From Macrostomum hystrix (taxonomy: Eukaryota; Platyhelminthes; Macrostomidae), in the NCBI GenBank assembly GCA_950097015.1, contig CATNEN010000001.1, forward strand, positions 26,447,001 through 26,511,000: DNA of 64,000 nt, given 5' to 3'. Positions within the stretch are counted from its first letter, which is position 1. Every line of letters starts with the position of its first letter. The position numbers were made by a program, and so were the translations under genes. The notes under the pieces are model-generated. The model was not told the origin of the DNA. It saw only the letters and a program-made list of their open reading frames with translations, and made no database searches. Positions 21,485 to 32,748 of the stretch are shown piece after piece.

Positions 21485-22138
21485 AATGCCTCCTGCAATC
21501 TAGAATCTAACTAGAGCCTAAGCGCATTTCTAAATTCCTAAATTCCTAAATTCCTAATCCTCAAGAGCATTTGGAAGAACTGTGCAATCTAGTTGACATC
21601 GCATGCCAAAGATTTTAACTACAAAAAGCTTTTTAAATTCACAAAATTGTGAAGAAAGCTTTGGATTGGCACCTCGGTGAGATTGCTTGGTGAGTAAGTA
21701 TTGTGAATGCTGCAAATGGACAGCAATTGACAAAATTACTCAATTTTTCTGTCAGCTCCGACTGTTCTATTCGGACAAGTTCATCAAAGTCTTTAATTAC
21801 TGCCGAATTGAGTACGGAGACATGGGAAATTTGTACTGATTTCACTCTACGATAAGGCGTAAACTCTAAGACTACAAATTGTAGGTCAGAAATGATGCGA
21901 AGCATGACAATGTGCTTGAATGGTTGGAATAGACAGGCTAGCATTGTATTTAGTTAACATTTCTTTTAAATAATTATTTATAACAATAAGCGATAATTTT
22001 CAACTGTTAAGCAATCAGCTGGTAAGATGAATTTCCAACTTTGAGACTTGCGATTTATGATCAAAAAGGAAAAAATGCATCACTCAGTGCGATGTACTTG
22101 ACTTGACCTGACAGTACAGCAACCACCCGCCAGGTGCT
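21485..22138. other. Intergenic, no gene seen
   Basis: A 101-codon open frame on the minus strand (21639-21944) shows no domain, no splice context and ordinary composition; I do not support it as a gene. Confidence 0.5.
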
Positions 22139-25100
22139 TCAATCATCGCTGACTTCTCCCTCCTCAGTCTCGGAGCCGACATGCTTATGTACAGCGCCGG
22201 ATTCATCACGCGGCGAAGAGTCTGCGACGGCATTATCGACGTCGTCGCCTTCAGCAGCCAGCGGCTGGTCGCATCGGGCACTCCGGCCAGGATCGGGCAG
22301 CTCAACAGCCGTCCCCGACTGACTGCCAGTCTCGTCGGGCAGCTCAACAATCTCCATGGGGTCATCTGGATATTCCTCATCGCGAGCGTCAGCTCGGCCA
22401 GTCGACGAGGGCGACGGCGAATGGGGCCACACCTGCGGCGGCGACTGGCGGCGATGGGTTGAGGAGGGTCGAGTTGGCGACGGTCGGGATCTGCGTCGCC
22501 AAGAGGATGACGACTGCTGGGGCGGCGAAGCGCGGCGATCATCCCGACGCTGATAGTGTCGATGATGATCTCGCGGTTGCCGGCCAGCGCCGGCGCGACG
22601 GTCCACCTCCACCTCAACGGCTGATGGTCGACGTGGCGGTGGACTTGGACGCTGATAGAGACGCTGCTGACGGTGCCGACTGTCGTTAGACGATGGATCG
22701 TCGGACGAGCCAGACCTGCGATAGCGATAATTACGTTGCGGCTGCTGCCGTTGCCGCTGATGCCGCCGAGGACTTGGCTGCTCCTGGCGCAGATGACGCC
22801 GCTCAGAGGGCGATAGTGATCCGCTCACGGCAGCAGCGGCAATGGATGAGTCGCCAGACTTTGTTCGCGAACGGGTGGAACCCCGCTGAGCGGCGCCGTA
22901 GTGACCGCCGCCGCGCCTGTCATCGCGTGTTCGGTCTCGCTGTCGTTCCCGATCGCGTTCGCGCGATCGAGACCTTCGACGACTGGCTGACGAGGCCGAG
23001 GCGCGCGCAGGCGGCGACGATCGGGACCGGGATCGCTGACGATGATGATCACCGGATTGACGAAGCCGACGAAACGACGAGCCGCTGATCTCACCGGTCA
23101 GCTTGGCTTTTTGCTGCTGCTGCTGCTGCTCCTGCTGCCGCTCAGAGTCGTCCCGGCTCATTCGTCTGCGTCTTCGCTCGGTTTCGCTTTCAATCTCGCG
23201 CAGTCTGGCCTCGATCTGAGCCTTCTGATGCCGCCGCTTCTCCAACTCGGCTGCCTCGGTGGCCTTCCGTCCGTTGTTGCCGGACTTATTCTTTTCTGGC
23301 TTGCCTGACTGCTGCTGCTGCTGATGTTGCGCTTCCCCTTCCGGAGGTTTGTCGACCTCGATGTCGGACAGGTCGGAGGTGTGCACCGATGACACGGTGA
23401 CATCCGAAACGTCGTTGCTGTCAAGCTGAACGCCCTGCCAGGCAAAGTTGTAATCTGAGGCAGCGGCCGCAGCTGCCACTGTTTTAGTCTCCTCAGCTGG
23501 AGGCGTCGGCGGCGTCGCTGGCAGACGCTGTCGAAGCTGCTCGGAGGATGAAATCATCATCGTCTCCTCGCTGCTGACCAAAGCCAGCTGACGAAGTTCA
23601 CCTTCCAGTCCGCCAGAGTTTTGCGCCACTGAGGCGGTCTCGATGGCACTCAGCCCAATGTCAGTGGGAGGCATGTTTTGACCGGAGACTTCCACTGAAG
23701 GAGGCGGCTGCTGCATCTGCTCTTCTTCTGGTGGCGGCGGTGGGGGCGGCGGTGGCGGTGGAGGTGGTGGCGGAGGCGGCGGTGGGGGCGGCACTTGTTC
23801 GATAGTAGCAGATTTTAGCTGCATCTGTGGTGGTGGCGGCGGAATGACAATCCCGGCGAACGCCGGCGGAGGCATCGGCGGCGGCGGAAAAAATGGGAAA
23901 ATCGGAAAACTGGGCGGCGGTGGCAGCGGTGGCGGTGGAGGCGGCGGCGGCGGAGGTGGGGGTGGCGGTGGCGGTGGCGGCGGGTGCTGAGAGCGCGGCG
24001 TGGGCAACAGCGGGCCCTGGCGCCGCATCAGGCGCAGCTCCTCGTGCGAGATGCCGGCAAAGTCGGCGATGGCGCGGTCGATGCGTGGCTGAATGTCAGC
24101 CTGTACAGCTGACTGACTGAGCAGCTGATCGAGCAAGTCGTCCAGCATCGACTGCACGGCCGGGGTGTCCAGCAGGCGACGGCGGAGGCGCTCACGGGTG
24201 GCCACCTGGTGATTTTTAGGGTGAGATTTGTAAATGGGATGACATGGCAATTAGGATCTGGGATGGATGACCTGACGATGAGGATCTGGAATGGCATGGC
24301 TATGAGGATCTGGGATGGATGGCCTGACGATGAGGATCTGGGATGGATGGCCTGACGATGAGGATCTGGGATGGATGGCCTGACGATGAGGATCTGGAAT
24401 GGAATGGCTGTGAGGATCTGGGATGGCATGGCTGTGAGGATCTGGGATGGCATGGCTATGAGGATCTGGGATGGATGGCTGTAAGGATCTGGGATGGCAT
24501 GGCTATGAGGATCTGGGATGGATGGCCTGACGATGAGGATCTGGGATGGATGGCCTGACGATGAGGATCTGGGATGGATGGCCTCACGATGAGGATCTGG
24601 GATGGATGGCCTGACGATGAGGATCTGGGATCGATGGCCTGACGATGAGGATCTGGGATTGGATGGCCTGACGATGAGGATCTGGGATGGATGGCCTGAC
24701 GATGAGGATCTGGGATGGCATGGCTGTGAAGATCTGGGATGGCCTGACGATGAGGATCTGGGATGGCCTGACGGTGAGGATCTGGAATGGCATGGCTGTG
24801 AGGATCTGGGATGGCATGGCTGTGAGGATCTGCGATGGCCTGACGACGAGGATCTGGAATGGCATGGCTGTGAGGATCTGGAATGGCATGGCTGTGAGGA
24901 TCTGGAATGGCATGGCTGTGAGGATCTGGATTGGCATGGCTATGAGGATCTGAGATGACATGGCTGTGAGGATCTGGGATTGCATGGCTGTAAGGATCTG
25001 GGATGACATGGCTATGAGGATCTATGATGGCAGTTGCATGGCTATTAACTCTGACCTTATTTAGGCCGGGCTCCCATCGGACTCGCTCCAGGTGCTTTGT

Positions 25101-25274
25101 TGTCAATGGCTTCAGCTGGTTAATCAGCCTGGAGAATGCTGACTTGGACTCCAACTTAGACGCGCAGTCGCGCCGCAGCTCATCGAACAAGCCGCTGGAC
25201 TTCACTGATTGGATAATCTCCTTGGTTAGGCGCCTGCTACCGCTATGGCCGTGACTGCTGTCAGCACTGGGCAT
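22139..25274 (-). CDS. BOD1-like protein with split Shg1 domain, polyproline and Arg/Ser-rich regions
   Basis: Two exons: 25056-25274 (donor AATAAG|GTCAGAG) and 22139-24205 (acceptor AATCACCAG), 761 residues in all. The Shg1/BOD1 domain is divided by the intron. Exon 1 has KSSGLFDELRRDC, SRLINQLKPL and RWEPGLNK; exon 2 continues with the second half, including QPRIDRAIADFAG, like the family's HIFRPQIERAIHEFL. BOD1 inhibits PP2A-B56 at kinetochores, BOD1L1 protects stalled forks, and yeast Shg1 belongs to COMPASS. Here the domain is followed by long proline runs (exon residues about 60-150), an acidic/Gln middle part, and an Arg/Ser-rich region (RSRSRSSPP, SRRRSRSRERDRERQ) that suggests a nuclear RNA- or chromatin-associated role, ending in GSETEEGEVSDD. 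The large size resembles BOD1L-type proteins; the exact orthology is not settled. Confidence 0.82.
24245..25030. repeat. Minisatellite filling the intron of the BOD1-like gene, 24-28 bp unit
   Basis: Alternating GATCTGGGATGGATGGCC+TGACGATGAG and GATCTGGGATGGCATGGCTG+TGAG units. It occupies nearly the whole intron (24206-25055). Long open frames over it on both strands are produced by the repeat. Confidence 0.93.
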
Positions 25275-26632
25275 GCCTGACTGACAGGATGCGGAATGAG
25301 CCTACTGCTTTAGCTGGAGGCAGGGTTTAACGCAGGTAACTGGCTAGACTGCAAGATTGAGGTAAAGATTAATGCCAAAATATAGATATAATTTATTTAC
25401 ACATTGCTGGAATAGTCACATTGATGGCATAGAAAGAATTCGCCCCTTATATTTGGCAAACATGTGTTCTCAATGAATGACATTATGATTAAAAGATAAC
25501 TACTTGGGCTGTTTTTAATAAAACTAGGCTTCAGACCAACTTAGTTTTATCTAAACTTTGCATATAGTGAAAGCACTAAATAGCAAAATCAGTTGCTTTA
25601 CACATCTGGGCATGTTTTAACGTTAGTCTTCTAGACAAACATATAATTTTCTTATATGTATTAAAAATAAAAAACAACAAAAAACTGGATGCACTTTAGA
25701 CTGAGGGCAGATAAAGGTACAGATTTTTCAGATTTAGCAATAATAAAATAACTTATATAGCTATATATACAACTTAGTAATTTAATGTAATTGTTTTATT
25801 CTAATGTATTAATGTAACAGCATGAGATACTTAATGTCTTGTCAGTTTGTGAATATTTTAGTCACTTAATGTTGTAAATTATTTGTATTTGCATTTTTAA
25901 TGCACCCCTCCTATTCTATATTCCAGATTATATAGTGCACAGTGGAATTTTTGCAGCATGCATCTACTTTGGGCTGGTGTGCATGGCCTGCATATATTTA
26001 AAGGGGTTGGTATATACCAATCAGTGAATGGTATGCATTTGTGCATTTAAAAAAGAGATTGAATGTGCTACTTGTATATATAGATTATCATCACTTGACA
26101 GTTGTGTATTGTGTGCAATAAAATAGCAGAACAGTGTAAAACCTGTAAATACAATAGCAACATACTTTGAAATGTGTTTTATCAATCATAATGGACTTTG
26201 TATGAATAAAACAAAATGTTCTGTCAGATGTGTAAACCTTTCTGATTTCTATAAATTGGACTATAAATACCTAAAATCATACATGCGCAACACCCGGACG
26301 ACCCAGCCAAACCTGCCGGGTGAAACAAGGGCCAAGCAAGGTAAGTAAAAAAAACCAATCAACCAAGCACAAAAAAATCAAAGGGGGGACCAAGGGACAA
26401 AACGGAAGGCGTGAAGAAGAGGAAAAAGGGGAGAAAAAAATAGAGCAAATGAGAGCAAACTCATTGAGCAAAGTCGTAAATAGAGCAATGAAACAAACTA
26501 AGTCGCAACTGAGAGCAAACTAAGTCATAAATAGAGCAAAAACTAAGTCGCACGGCCGGCTAAGATTTGGGAGGTTGCACATGTATGCCTAAAATTAATT
26601 AGTTCTTACACTTTCTATTGATTTTAGTTAAA
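25275..26632. other. AT-rich intergenic region
   Basis: Upstream flank of the BOD1-like gene. At 26300-26560 an A-rich degenerate repeat (GAGAGCAAACTAAGTCG, ATAGAGCAA) follows a good splice-donor-like AAGCAAG|GTAAGT, but no exon is supported. Confidence 0.5.
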
Positions 26633-27192
26633 TCTATATATATAAAAGTGAAAACTCTGTCTGTCTGTGTGTGTGTGTGTGTGCAACCTTTTGTCTTTAT
26701 AGACGCCGAAACCGCTCAACCAAATCGCACCAAACTTTGCACATACCTAAAACCACCTACGCTGAGTGCAATAGGCTACTCAAATTCCCGAAAAATCATT
26801 TCCTTCCTGCTCAAAAGTGCAAAAAACTGCTCAAAAATCGTCAAAAAATCACTCAATTCGACATATCGTCGCCCCACTTTGTCAGATTTTCTCCAAATTT
26901 GATCCACTTACACTTTACATGTTTTCCAACAATGCTGTCAATTTTGAACATCTCTACTCAATCCAGAGCAAAGCTGCATCATCTCAAAGTGAGTCACTTT
27001 TTGTTTTCCGAGGACAGCCACCCCAACTCCCCTCCGCCACTCTGCGGGCCAAATTTTATTACAGCCACCCCCTCCCTTCCCCGGGCGCCGAAGCCCCAGA
27101 CTGTACATTGTATTTCAAGCCGTGAATGTACACAGCCCAAACCCCTAGACTGTCTACTGGCCCCCAAGCAGCACTGAGACTGAGTGCGGTGA

Positions 27193-27888
27193 GTGCGGTG
27201 GCGTCCCAGTGCGCAGGGCTCTCCGGTCGATATTTCTCTCCAGCCAGCCTATTTCTCTCGATATGCTGACGTTGACTGGCTGTCAGAGAGGGCAATTCTG
27301 TGTCCTAGAAATGATGCCACCAACGAAATTAACTACCAACTGCTTCAGGAGTTGCCAGGTGCAGTTTTCACCTACAAGTCAATTGATACAACGTTGACTG
27401 ATGACACCGCTGTGGAGTATCCTGTTGAGTTTCTGAACTCTCTAGATCCTCCTGGAACTCCATCGCACAACTTGCAGCTGAAAGTTGGGGCACCAATTAT
27501 GCTCCTCCGCAACCTGAATGCGCCAAGGCTGTGTAACGGCACCAGACTGATAGTCAGGCGGCTCTTCCCACACGTGATTGAGGCCACGATAATGACTGGA
27601 TCTGGCAGAGGAGAGTCTGTGTTCGTTCCCCGGATTCCAATTATCCCCACGGACCTGCCATTTCAGTTCAAGCGACTGCAGTTCCCTGTGAGAGTGTGCT
27701 TTGCGATGACTATTAACAAGGCTCAGGGACAGTCGCTGAAGGTGGCTGGCATCAACCTGGAGACTCCTTGCTTCTCGCATGGGCAGCTTTATGTCGCCTG
27801 CTCCCGTGTTGGAACTCCAGCTGGCCTATTCATTTTCGCACCAAGGGGAAGAACGAAGAATGTGGTGTATCCCCAGGACTTGAGGTGA
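27193..27888 (+). pseudogene. C-terminal fragment of Helitron Pif1-type helicase (copy 1)
   Basis: About 210 residues of real homology beginning at RYADVDWLSERAILCPRND and including LKVGAPIMLLRNLN, a conserved Pif1 segment, and the last helicase motifs FAMTINKAQGQS and LYVACSRVG. The first ~25 residues of the open frame come from Helitron non-coding sequence joined by an internal deletion: SLQPAYFS runs straight into the helicase, whereas copy 3 keeps extra sequence at this point. Walker A and B are missing, so it is not an enzyme. Confidence 0.9.
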
Positions 27889-28040
27889 CTCGCAAGCAAT
27901 TAATAGAAAAGTAGTCACGAATTGACCTTGACCTGTCTAACTCTGAACTCTGAAACAGTTTAATTTTGTTTCTTTGACATTGTTATTGTTATGCCATGGC
28001 TATTTTCCTTATGTATACGCGTGTACATGCATACTGTATA

Positions 28041-28314
28041 CAGAGGCAGATTTAGGGGGGGGGCGGGGGGGCAGTCGCCCCCCTAAATTTTAATCATGGG
28101 AATAAGATGCCCCCACCAGGGGCGCCAGTCGCAGCACTGGCGCTCCTTTTCGGCCGCTGGCGCCCCTTTTTCAGCCGCTGGCTCCCGTTTTTCAGCCACT
28201 GGCGCCCTTTCTTGGCTCCTGGCGCCCTTTTTCGGCCGCTGGCACCCCCTCTGTGATTCTCATGGCGCTCCCCTGACAGACCGCCCCAAAACAAAATTCC
28301 TGGATCTGCCACTG
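28041..28314. mobile_element. hAT-type MITE inside Helitron A copy 1
   Basis: Termini CAGAGGCAGATTTAGG and CCTGGATCTGCCACTG are imperfect inverted repeats, flanked by a perfect 8-bp duplication ACTGTATA (28033-28040, 28315-28322), as expected of hAT elements. The interior is a degenerate minisatellite of about 18-20 bp (GCGCCAGCGGCCGAAAAAG). Confidence 0.88.
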
Positions 28315-28551
28315 ACTGTATAGAGGAGTGGCTAAGAGACATGTTTCTAAAGAAGTAATCAAGAGGGGGCTGTTTGGACAAACTTTTCACTTATTTTTTA
28401 CTTAAAACGCCCTTAAACAAACTCTTCACTTTTCATTAATGCAGTAAATAAATAAATGGTGACCTTCACTATAAAGTTAATACAGAGACGTGAATTGCTT
28501 ACTGCTTTGCTTTAAATTTCTGCCCCAAAAACAACGGGCAAAAAAAGCTAG

Positions 28552-30164
28552 TACTATATACAAACAACTTTGATATTTATAATTGAAACATAATGTTATG
28601 TAGGCCCTAGATTACAAATTAGAATAATCAGTTTTGTTGTTATCTAAATGTTTTTGCATGCCACACCAAAGTGCAGTGGCATGCAATTAAAAAATCTGAC
28701 TAGACCTAACATTTGTTTGCAAATCCAATTAAAAAGTTTCACACGATAAATTTCTGGTATGTACCCCAACATGATCTAGACAATGCCAATAATGGCTTTC
28801 ATTCATGGAATTAGAAACATGTTTACTGCTTTAAAATTATTGATTTTACTTCTGAATCTAAAAAATTACAATAATGTCACATCAACTTGAATCAATCACA
28901 CTACAAAAAAAACAGTCTAAAAATGTTGTGGACAGCAGAATTAGCACATATCAATAATTATCAAATACAAACTTTTTTGAATTAAAAAGAATTGAAAAAA
29001 AATAATAATTAGTTTTTAAAAGCTAAGTATGAAACTAGGACTACTGATGAGGATGACAGAAATGCTAGCTAAAAACTTAATGCAAAATAATATATTATGC
29101 CTGATATCAACATTTTAACAACAAAGTAACTTGAAAAAAAGATTTTAGGCAGTTGTTATTTGTAAGATGGCCGCAAGTTCCCCGTATAAATAACCCTTTA
29201 GCTATTTGTACGGTCACCGGATGAAGTCGTTTTGCCATTTGTACAGTCACGATCGGGTCACCGACAGTTAGAAAAACAACTGCCATAAGTTTAAGGAAAA
29301 GTCTAGCCAAAACGAACAGTAGTAAGGGCCAAGGTATTGTCTAGCTCGGCTTGACGATTAGGATTGATAGACATGTGGGAAGGCTATCTGTTATACATCA
29401 TGTCATCAGAATGCAAATTCGCGAACGACACTCGCTTCTTGTGGTCAAGTTGTGGTCCTCACAATTTCACGAATCAAAAAATTATGCAGTTAAAATTTGC
29501 AATAAAAATAATGATAAAGAGGGAAACTATGTGAATAAAGTAAAACTTAATATTCATAAATTTAGATTCGCCGTATATTTTGATTGAACTGAAGAAGCAT
29601 ATTCTTAAAGAAAGTATGTTTTGTTTTAACACTATAGCTGTTAAAAAAAGATTAAAACGAGTAATATTTACTAATACAACTATACTAAAACACAAGTTAT
29701 TGCACGAAAGCAGTTTTTTAATATTATCAATAGTATAATACCTGTTTTAAATTTATAAATATTAATATTTGACGTAAGATTAAGCTTTAGACTCAGTCAT
29801 AAACTAGAAATTTTATTATTTTCTTATAGTATAGCGGACTTAAGCACCGCTAGGAGGTCCTTGTGGACTCTAAACGAGGAAGTTGGGAAGTTGGGGCGCC
29901 CGCGCCGCAGCTTTTTTTGCCGCGCCAGCCGGGCTTGTCCAAATAAGCTATTGCAGCTCGCAGCTGGCAAGCCACATCATCGACTCTAGCTGCTCGTATG
30001 GCTCCTGCGCAGGAGCCATGCGATCTGCACACGCTGCAGGCCCTCACTGAACTCTAGACTAGCGCGCCTGCTAACTAAACGCTGGCGCCCTGGACTCTGC
30101 CGGGATCTTGAGAAATTATTTTATAGTTATTTTACGGTTATAATTATTTTAACTGTATATTTTA
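28552..30164. other. AT-rich sequence between Helitron copies
   Basis: No genes. A short GC-rich patch lies at about 29840-30110. The sequence ending at 29838 (TCCGCTATACTATAAG on the minus strand) resembles the 5' ends of Helitron family B but lacks the preceding A. Confidence 0.5.
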
Positions 30165-30401
30165 CTAGCTTTTTTTGCCCGTTGTTTTTGGGGCAGAAAT
30201 TTAAAGCAAAGCAGTAAGCAATTCACGTCTCTGTATTAACTTTATAGTGAAGGTCACCATTTATTTATTTACTGCATTAATGAAAAGTGAAGAGTTTGTT
30301 TAAGGGCGTTTTAAGTAAAAAATAAGTGAAAAGTTTGTCCAAACAGCCCCCTCTTGATTACTTCTTTAGAAACATGTCTCTTAGCCACTCCTCTATACAG
30401 T

Positions 30402-30674
30402 CAGTGGCAGATCCAGGAATTTTGTTTTGGGGCGGTCTGTCAGGGGAGCGCCATGAGAATCACAGAGGGGGTGCCAGCGGCCGAAAAAGGGCGCCAGGAG
30501 CCAAGAAAGGGCGCCAGTGGCTGAAAAACGGGAGCCAGCGGCTGAAAAAGGGGCGCCAGCGGCCGAAAAGGAGCGCCAGTGCTGCGACTGGCGCCCCTGG
30601 TGGGGGCATCTTATTCCCATGATTAAAATTTAGGGGGGCGACTGCCCCCCCGCCCCCCCCTAAATCTGCCTCTG
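30402..30674. mobile_element. hAT-type MITE inside Helitron A copy 2
   Basis: Same element and same 8-bp flanks (TATACAGT on this strand, 30394-30401 and 30675-30682) as in copy 1. It was therefore carried along when the Helitron multiplied. Confidence 0.88.
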
Positions 30675-30826
30675 TATACAGTATGCATGTACACGCGTAT
30701 ACATAAGGAAAATAGCCATGGCATGACAATAACAATGTCAAAGAAACAAAATTAAACTGTTTCAGAGTTCAGAGTTAGACAGGTCAAGGTCAATTCGTGA
30801 CTACTTTTCTATTAATTGCTTGCGAG

Positions 30827-31522
30827 TCACCTCAAGTCCTGGGGATACACCACATTCTTCGTTCTTCCCCTTGGTGCGAAAATGAATAGGCCAGCTGGAG
30901 TTCCAACACGGGAGCAGGCGACATAAAGCTGCCCATGCGAGAAGCAAGGAGTCTCCAGGTTGATGCCAGCCACCTTCAGCGACTGTCCCTGAGCCTTGTT
31001 AATAGTCATCGCAAAGCACACTCTCACAGGGAACTGCAGTCGCTTGAACTGAAATGGCAGGTCCGTGGGGATAATTGGAATCCGGGGAACGAACACAGAC
31101 TCTCCTCTGCCAGATCCAGTCATTATCGTGGCCTCAATCACGTGTGGGAAGAGCCGCCTGACTATCAGTCTGGTGCCGTTACACAGCTTTGGCGCATTCA
31201 GGTTGCGGAGGAGCATAATTGGTGCCCCAACTTTCAGCTGCAAGTTGTGCGATGGAGTTCCAGGAGGATCTAGAGAGTTCAGAAACTCAACAGGATACTC
31301 CACAGCGGTGTCATCAGTCAACGTTGTATCAATTGACTTGTAGGTGAAAACTGCACCTGGCAACTCCTGAAGCAGTTGGTAGTTAATTTCGTTGGCGGCA
31401 TCATTTCTAGGACACAGAATTGCCCTCTCTGACAGCCAGTCAACGTCAGCATATCGAGAGAAATAGGCTGGCTGGAGAGAAATATCGACCGGAGAGCCCT
31501 GCGCACTGGGACGCCACCGCAC
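30827..31522 (-). pseudogene. C-terminal fragment of Helitron Pif1-type helicase (copy 2)
   Basis: Differs from the copy 1 fragment by only a couple of residues (for example NDAANEI for NDATNEI) and has the same junction. Lacks the ATPase motifs. Confidence 0.9.
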
Positions 31523-32323
31523 TCACCGCACTCAGTCTCAGTGCTGCTTGGGGGCCAGTAGACAGTCTAGGGGTTTGGGCTGTGTACATTCACGGCTTGA
31601 AATACAATGTACAGTCTGGGGCTTCGGCGCCCGGGGAAGGGAGGGGGTGGCTGTAATAAAATTTGGCCCGCAGAGTGGCGGAGGGGAGTTGGGGTGGCTG
31701 TCCTCGGAAAACAAAAAGTGACTCACTTTGAGATGATGCAGCTTTGCTCTGGATTGAGTAGAGATGTTCAAAATTGACAGCATTGTTGGAAAACATGTAA
31801 AGTGTAAGTGGATCAAATTTGGAGAAAATCTGACAAAGTGGGGCGACGATATGTCGAATTGAGTGATTTTTTGACGATTTTTGAGCAGTTTTTTGCACTT
31901 TTGAGCAGGAAGGAAATGATTTTTCGGGAATTTGAGTAGCCTATTGCACTCAGCGTAGGTGGTTTTAGGTATGTGCAAAGTTTGGTGCGATTTGGTTGAG
32001 CGGTTTCGGCGTCTATAAAGACAAAAGGTTGCACACACACACACACACACACAGACAGACAGAGTTTTCACTTTTATATATATAGACTAGCTTTTTTTGC
32101 CCGTTGTTTTTGGGGGAGAAATTTAAAGCAAAGCAGTAAGCAATTCACGTCTTTGTATTAACTTTATAGTGAAGGTCACCATTTATTTATTTACTGCATT
32201 AATGAAAAGTGAAGAGTTTGTTTAAGGGCGTTTTAAGTAAAAAATAAGTGAAAAGTTTGTCCAAACAACCCCCTCTTGATTACTTCTTTAGAAACATGTC
32301 TCTTAGCCACTCCTCTATACAGT

Positions 32324-32596
32324 CAGTGGCAGATCCAGGAATTTTGTTTTGGGGCGGTCTGTCAGGGGAGCGCCATGAGAATCACAGAGGGGGTGCCAGC
32401 GGCCGAAAAAGGGCGCCAGGAGCCAAGAAAGGGCGCCAGCGGCTGAAAAACGGGAGCCAGCGGCTGAAAAAGGGGCGCCAGCGGCCGAAAAGGGGCGCCA
32501 GTGCTGCGACTGGCGCCCCTGGTGGGGGCATCTTATTCCCATGATTAAAATTTAGGGGGGCGACTGCCCCCCCGCCCCCCCCTAAATCTGCCTCTG
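32324..32596. mobile_element. hAT-type MITE inside Helitron A copy 3
   Basis: Same position, termini and 8-bp flanks as in the other two Helitron A copies (flanks 32316-32323, 32597-32604). Confidence 0.88.
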
Positions 32597-32748
32597 TATA
32601 CAGTATGCATGTACACGCGTATACATAAGGAAAATAGCCATGGCATAACAATAACAATGTCAAAGAAACAAAATTAAACTGTTTCAGAGTTCAGAGTTAG
32701 ACAGGTCAAGGTCAATTCGTGACTACTTTTCTATTAATTGCTTGCGAG

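Larger units (their letters stand above)
26633..28551 (+). mobile_element. Helitron family A, copy 1 (non-autonomous)
   Basis: It starts A|TCTATATATATAAAAGTG and ends GGGCAAAAAAAGCTAG|T, with a CCCGTTGTTTTTGGGG-type hairpin near the 3' end (when read on the opposite strand). A 5' TC, a 3' CTAG and insertion between A and T are Helitron hallmarks. A variable (GT)n microsatellite follows the 5' end. Inside are the C-terminal part of a Pif1-type helicase and a hAT MITE. The Rep endonuclease part is absent, so the copy cannot move on its own. Confidence 0.92.
30165..32086 (-). mobile_element. Helitron family A, copy 2
   Basis: Inverted relative to copy 1 and almost identical to it. The 5' end TC is at 32086-32085 and the 3' CTAG at 30165-30168, followed by T in the sense direction. 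Same internal helicase deletion and same MITE as copy 1. Its 5' end abuts the 3' end of copy 3 with no base between. Confidence 0.92.

Noticed and set aside
21639-21944. 101-codon frame on the minus strand
   Set aside because: No recognisable domain, no splice or promoter context; within chance length.
24343-25009. Open frames in the BOD1-like intron
   Set aside because: Produced by the 24-28 bp tandem array; the splice sites at 25056 and 24205 join the conserved domain halves across it.
28094-28390. 98-codon frame with RKRAPGAKKGRQ repeats, present in three copies
   Set aside because: It is the internal minisatellite of the hAT MITE; conservation is explained by Helitron amplification.
29800-29838. 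Helitron-like 5' end TCCGCTATACTATAAG on the minus strand
   Set aside because: The base before it is not A and no internal family B phrases follow.
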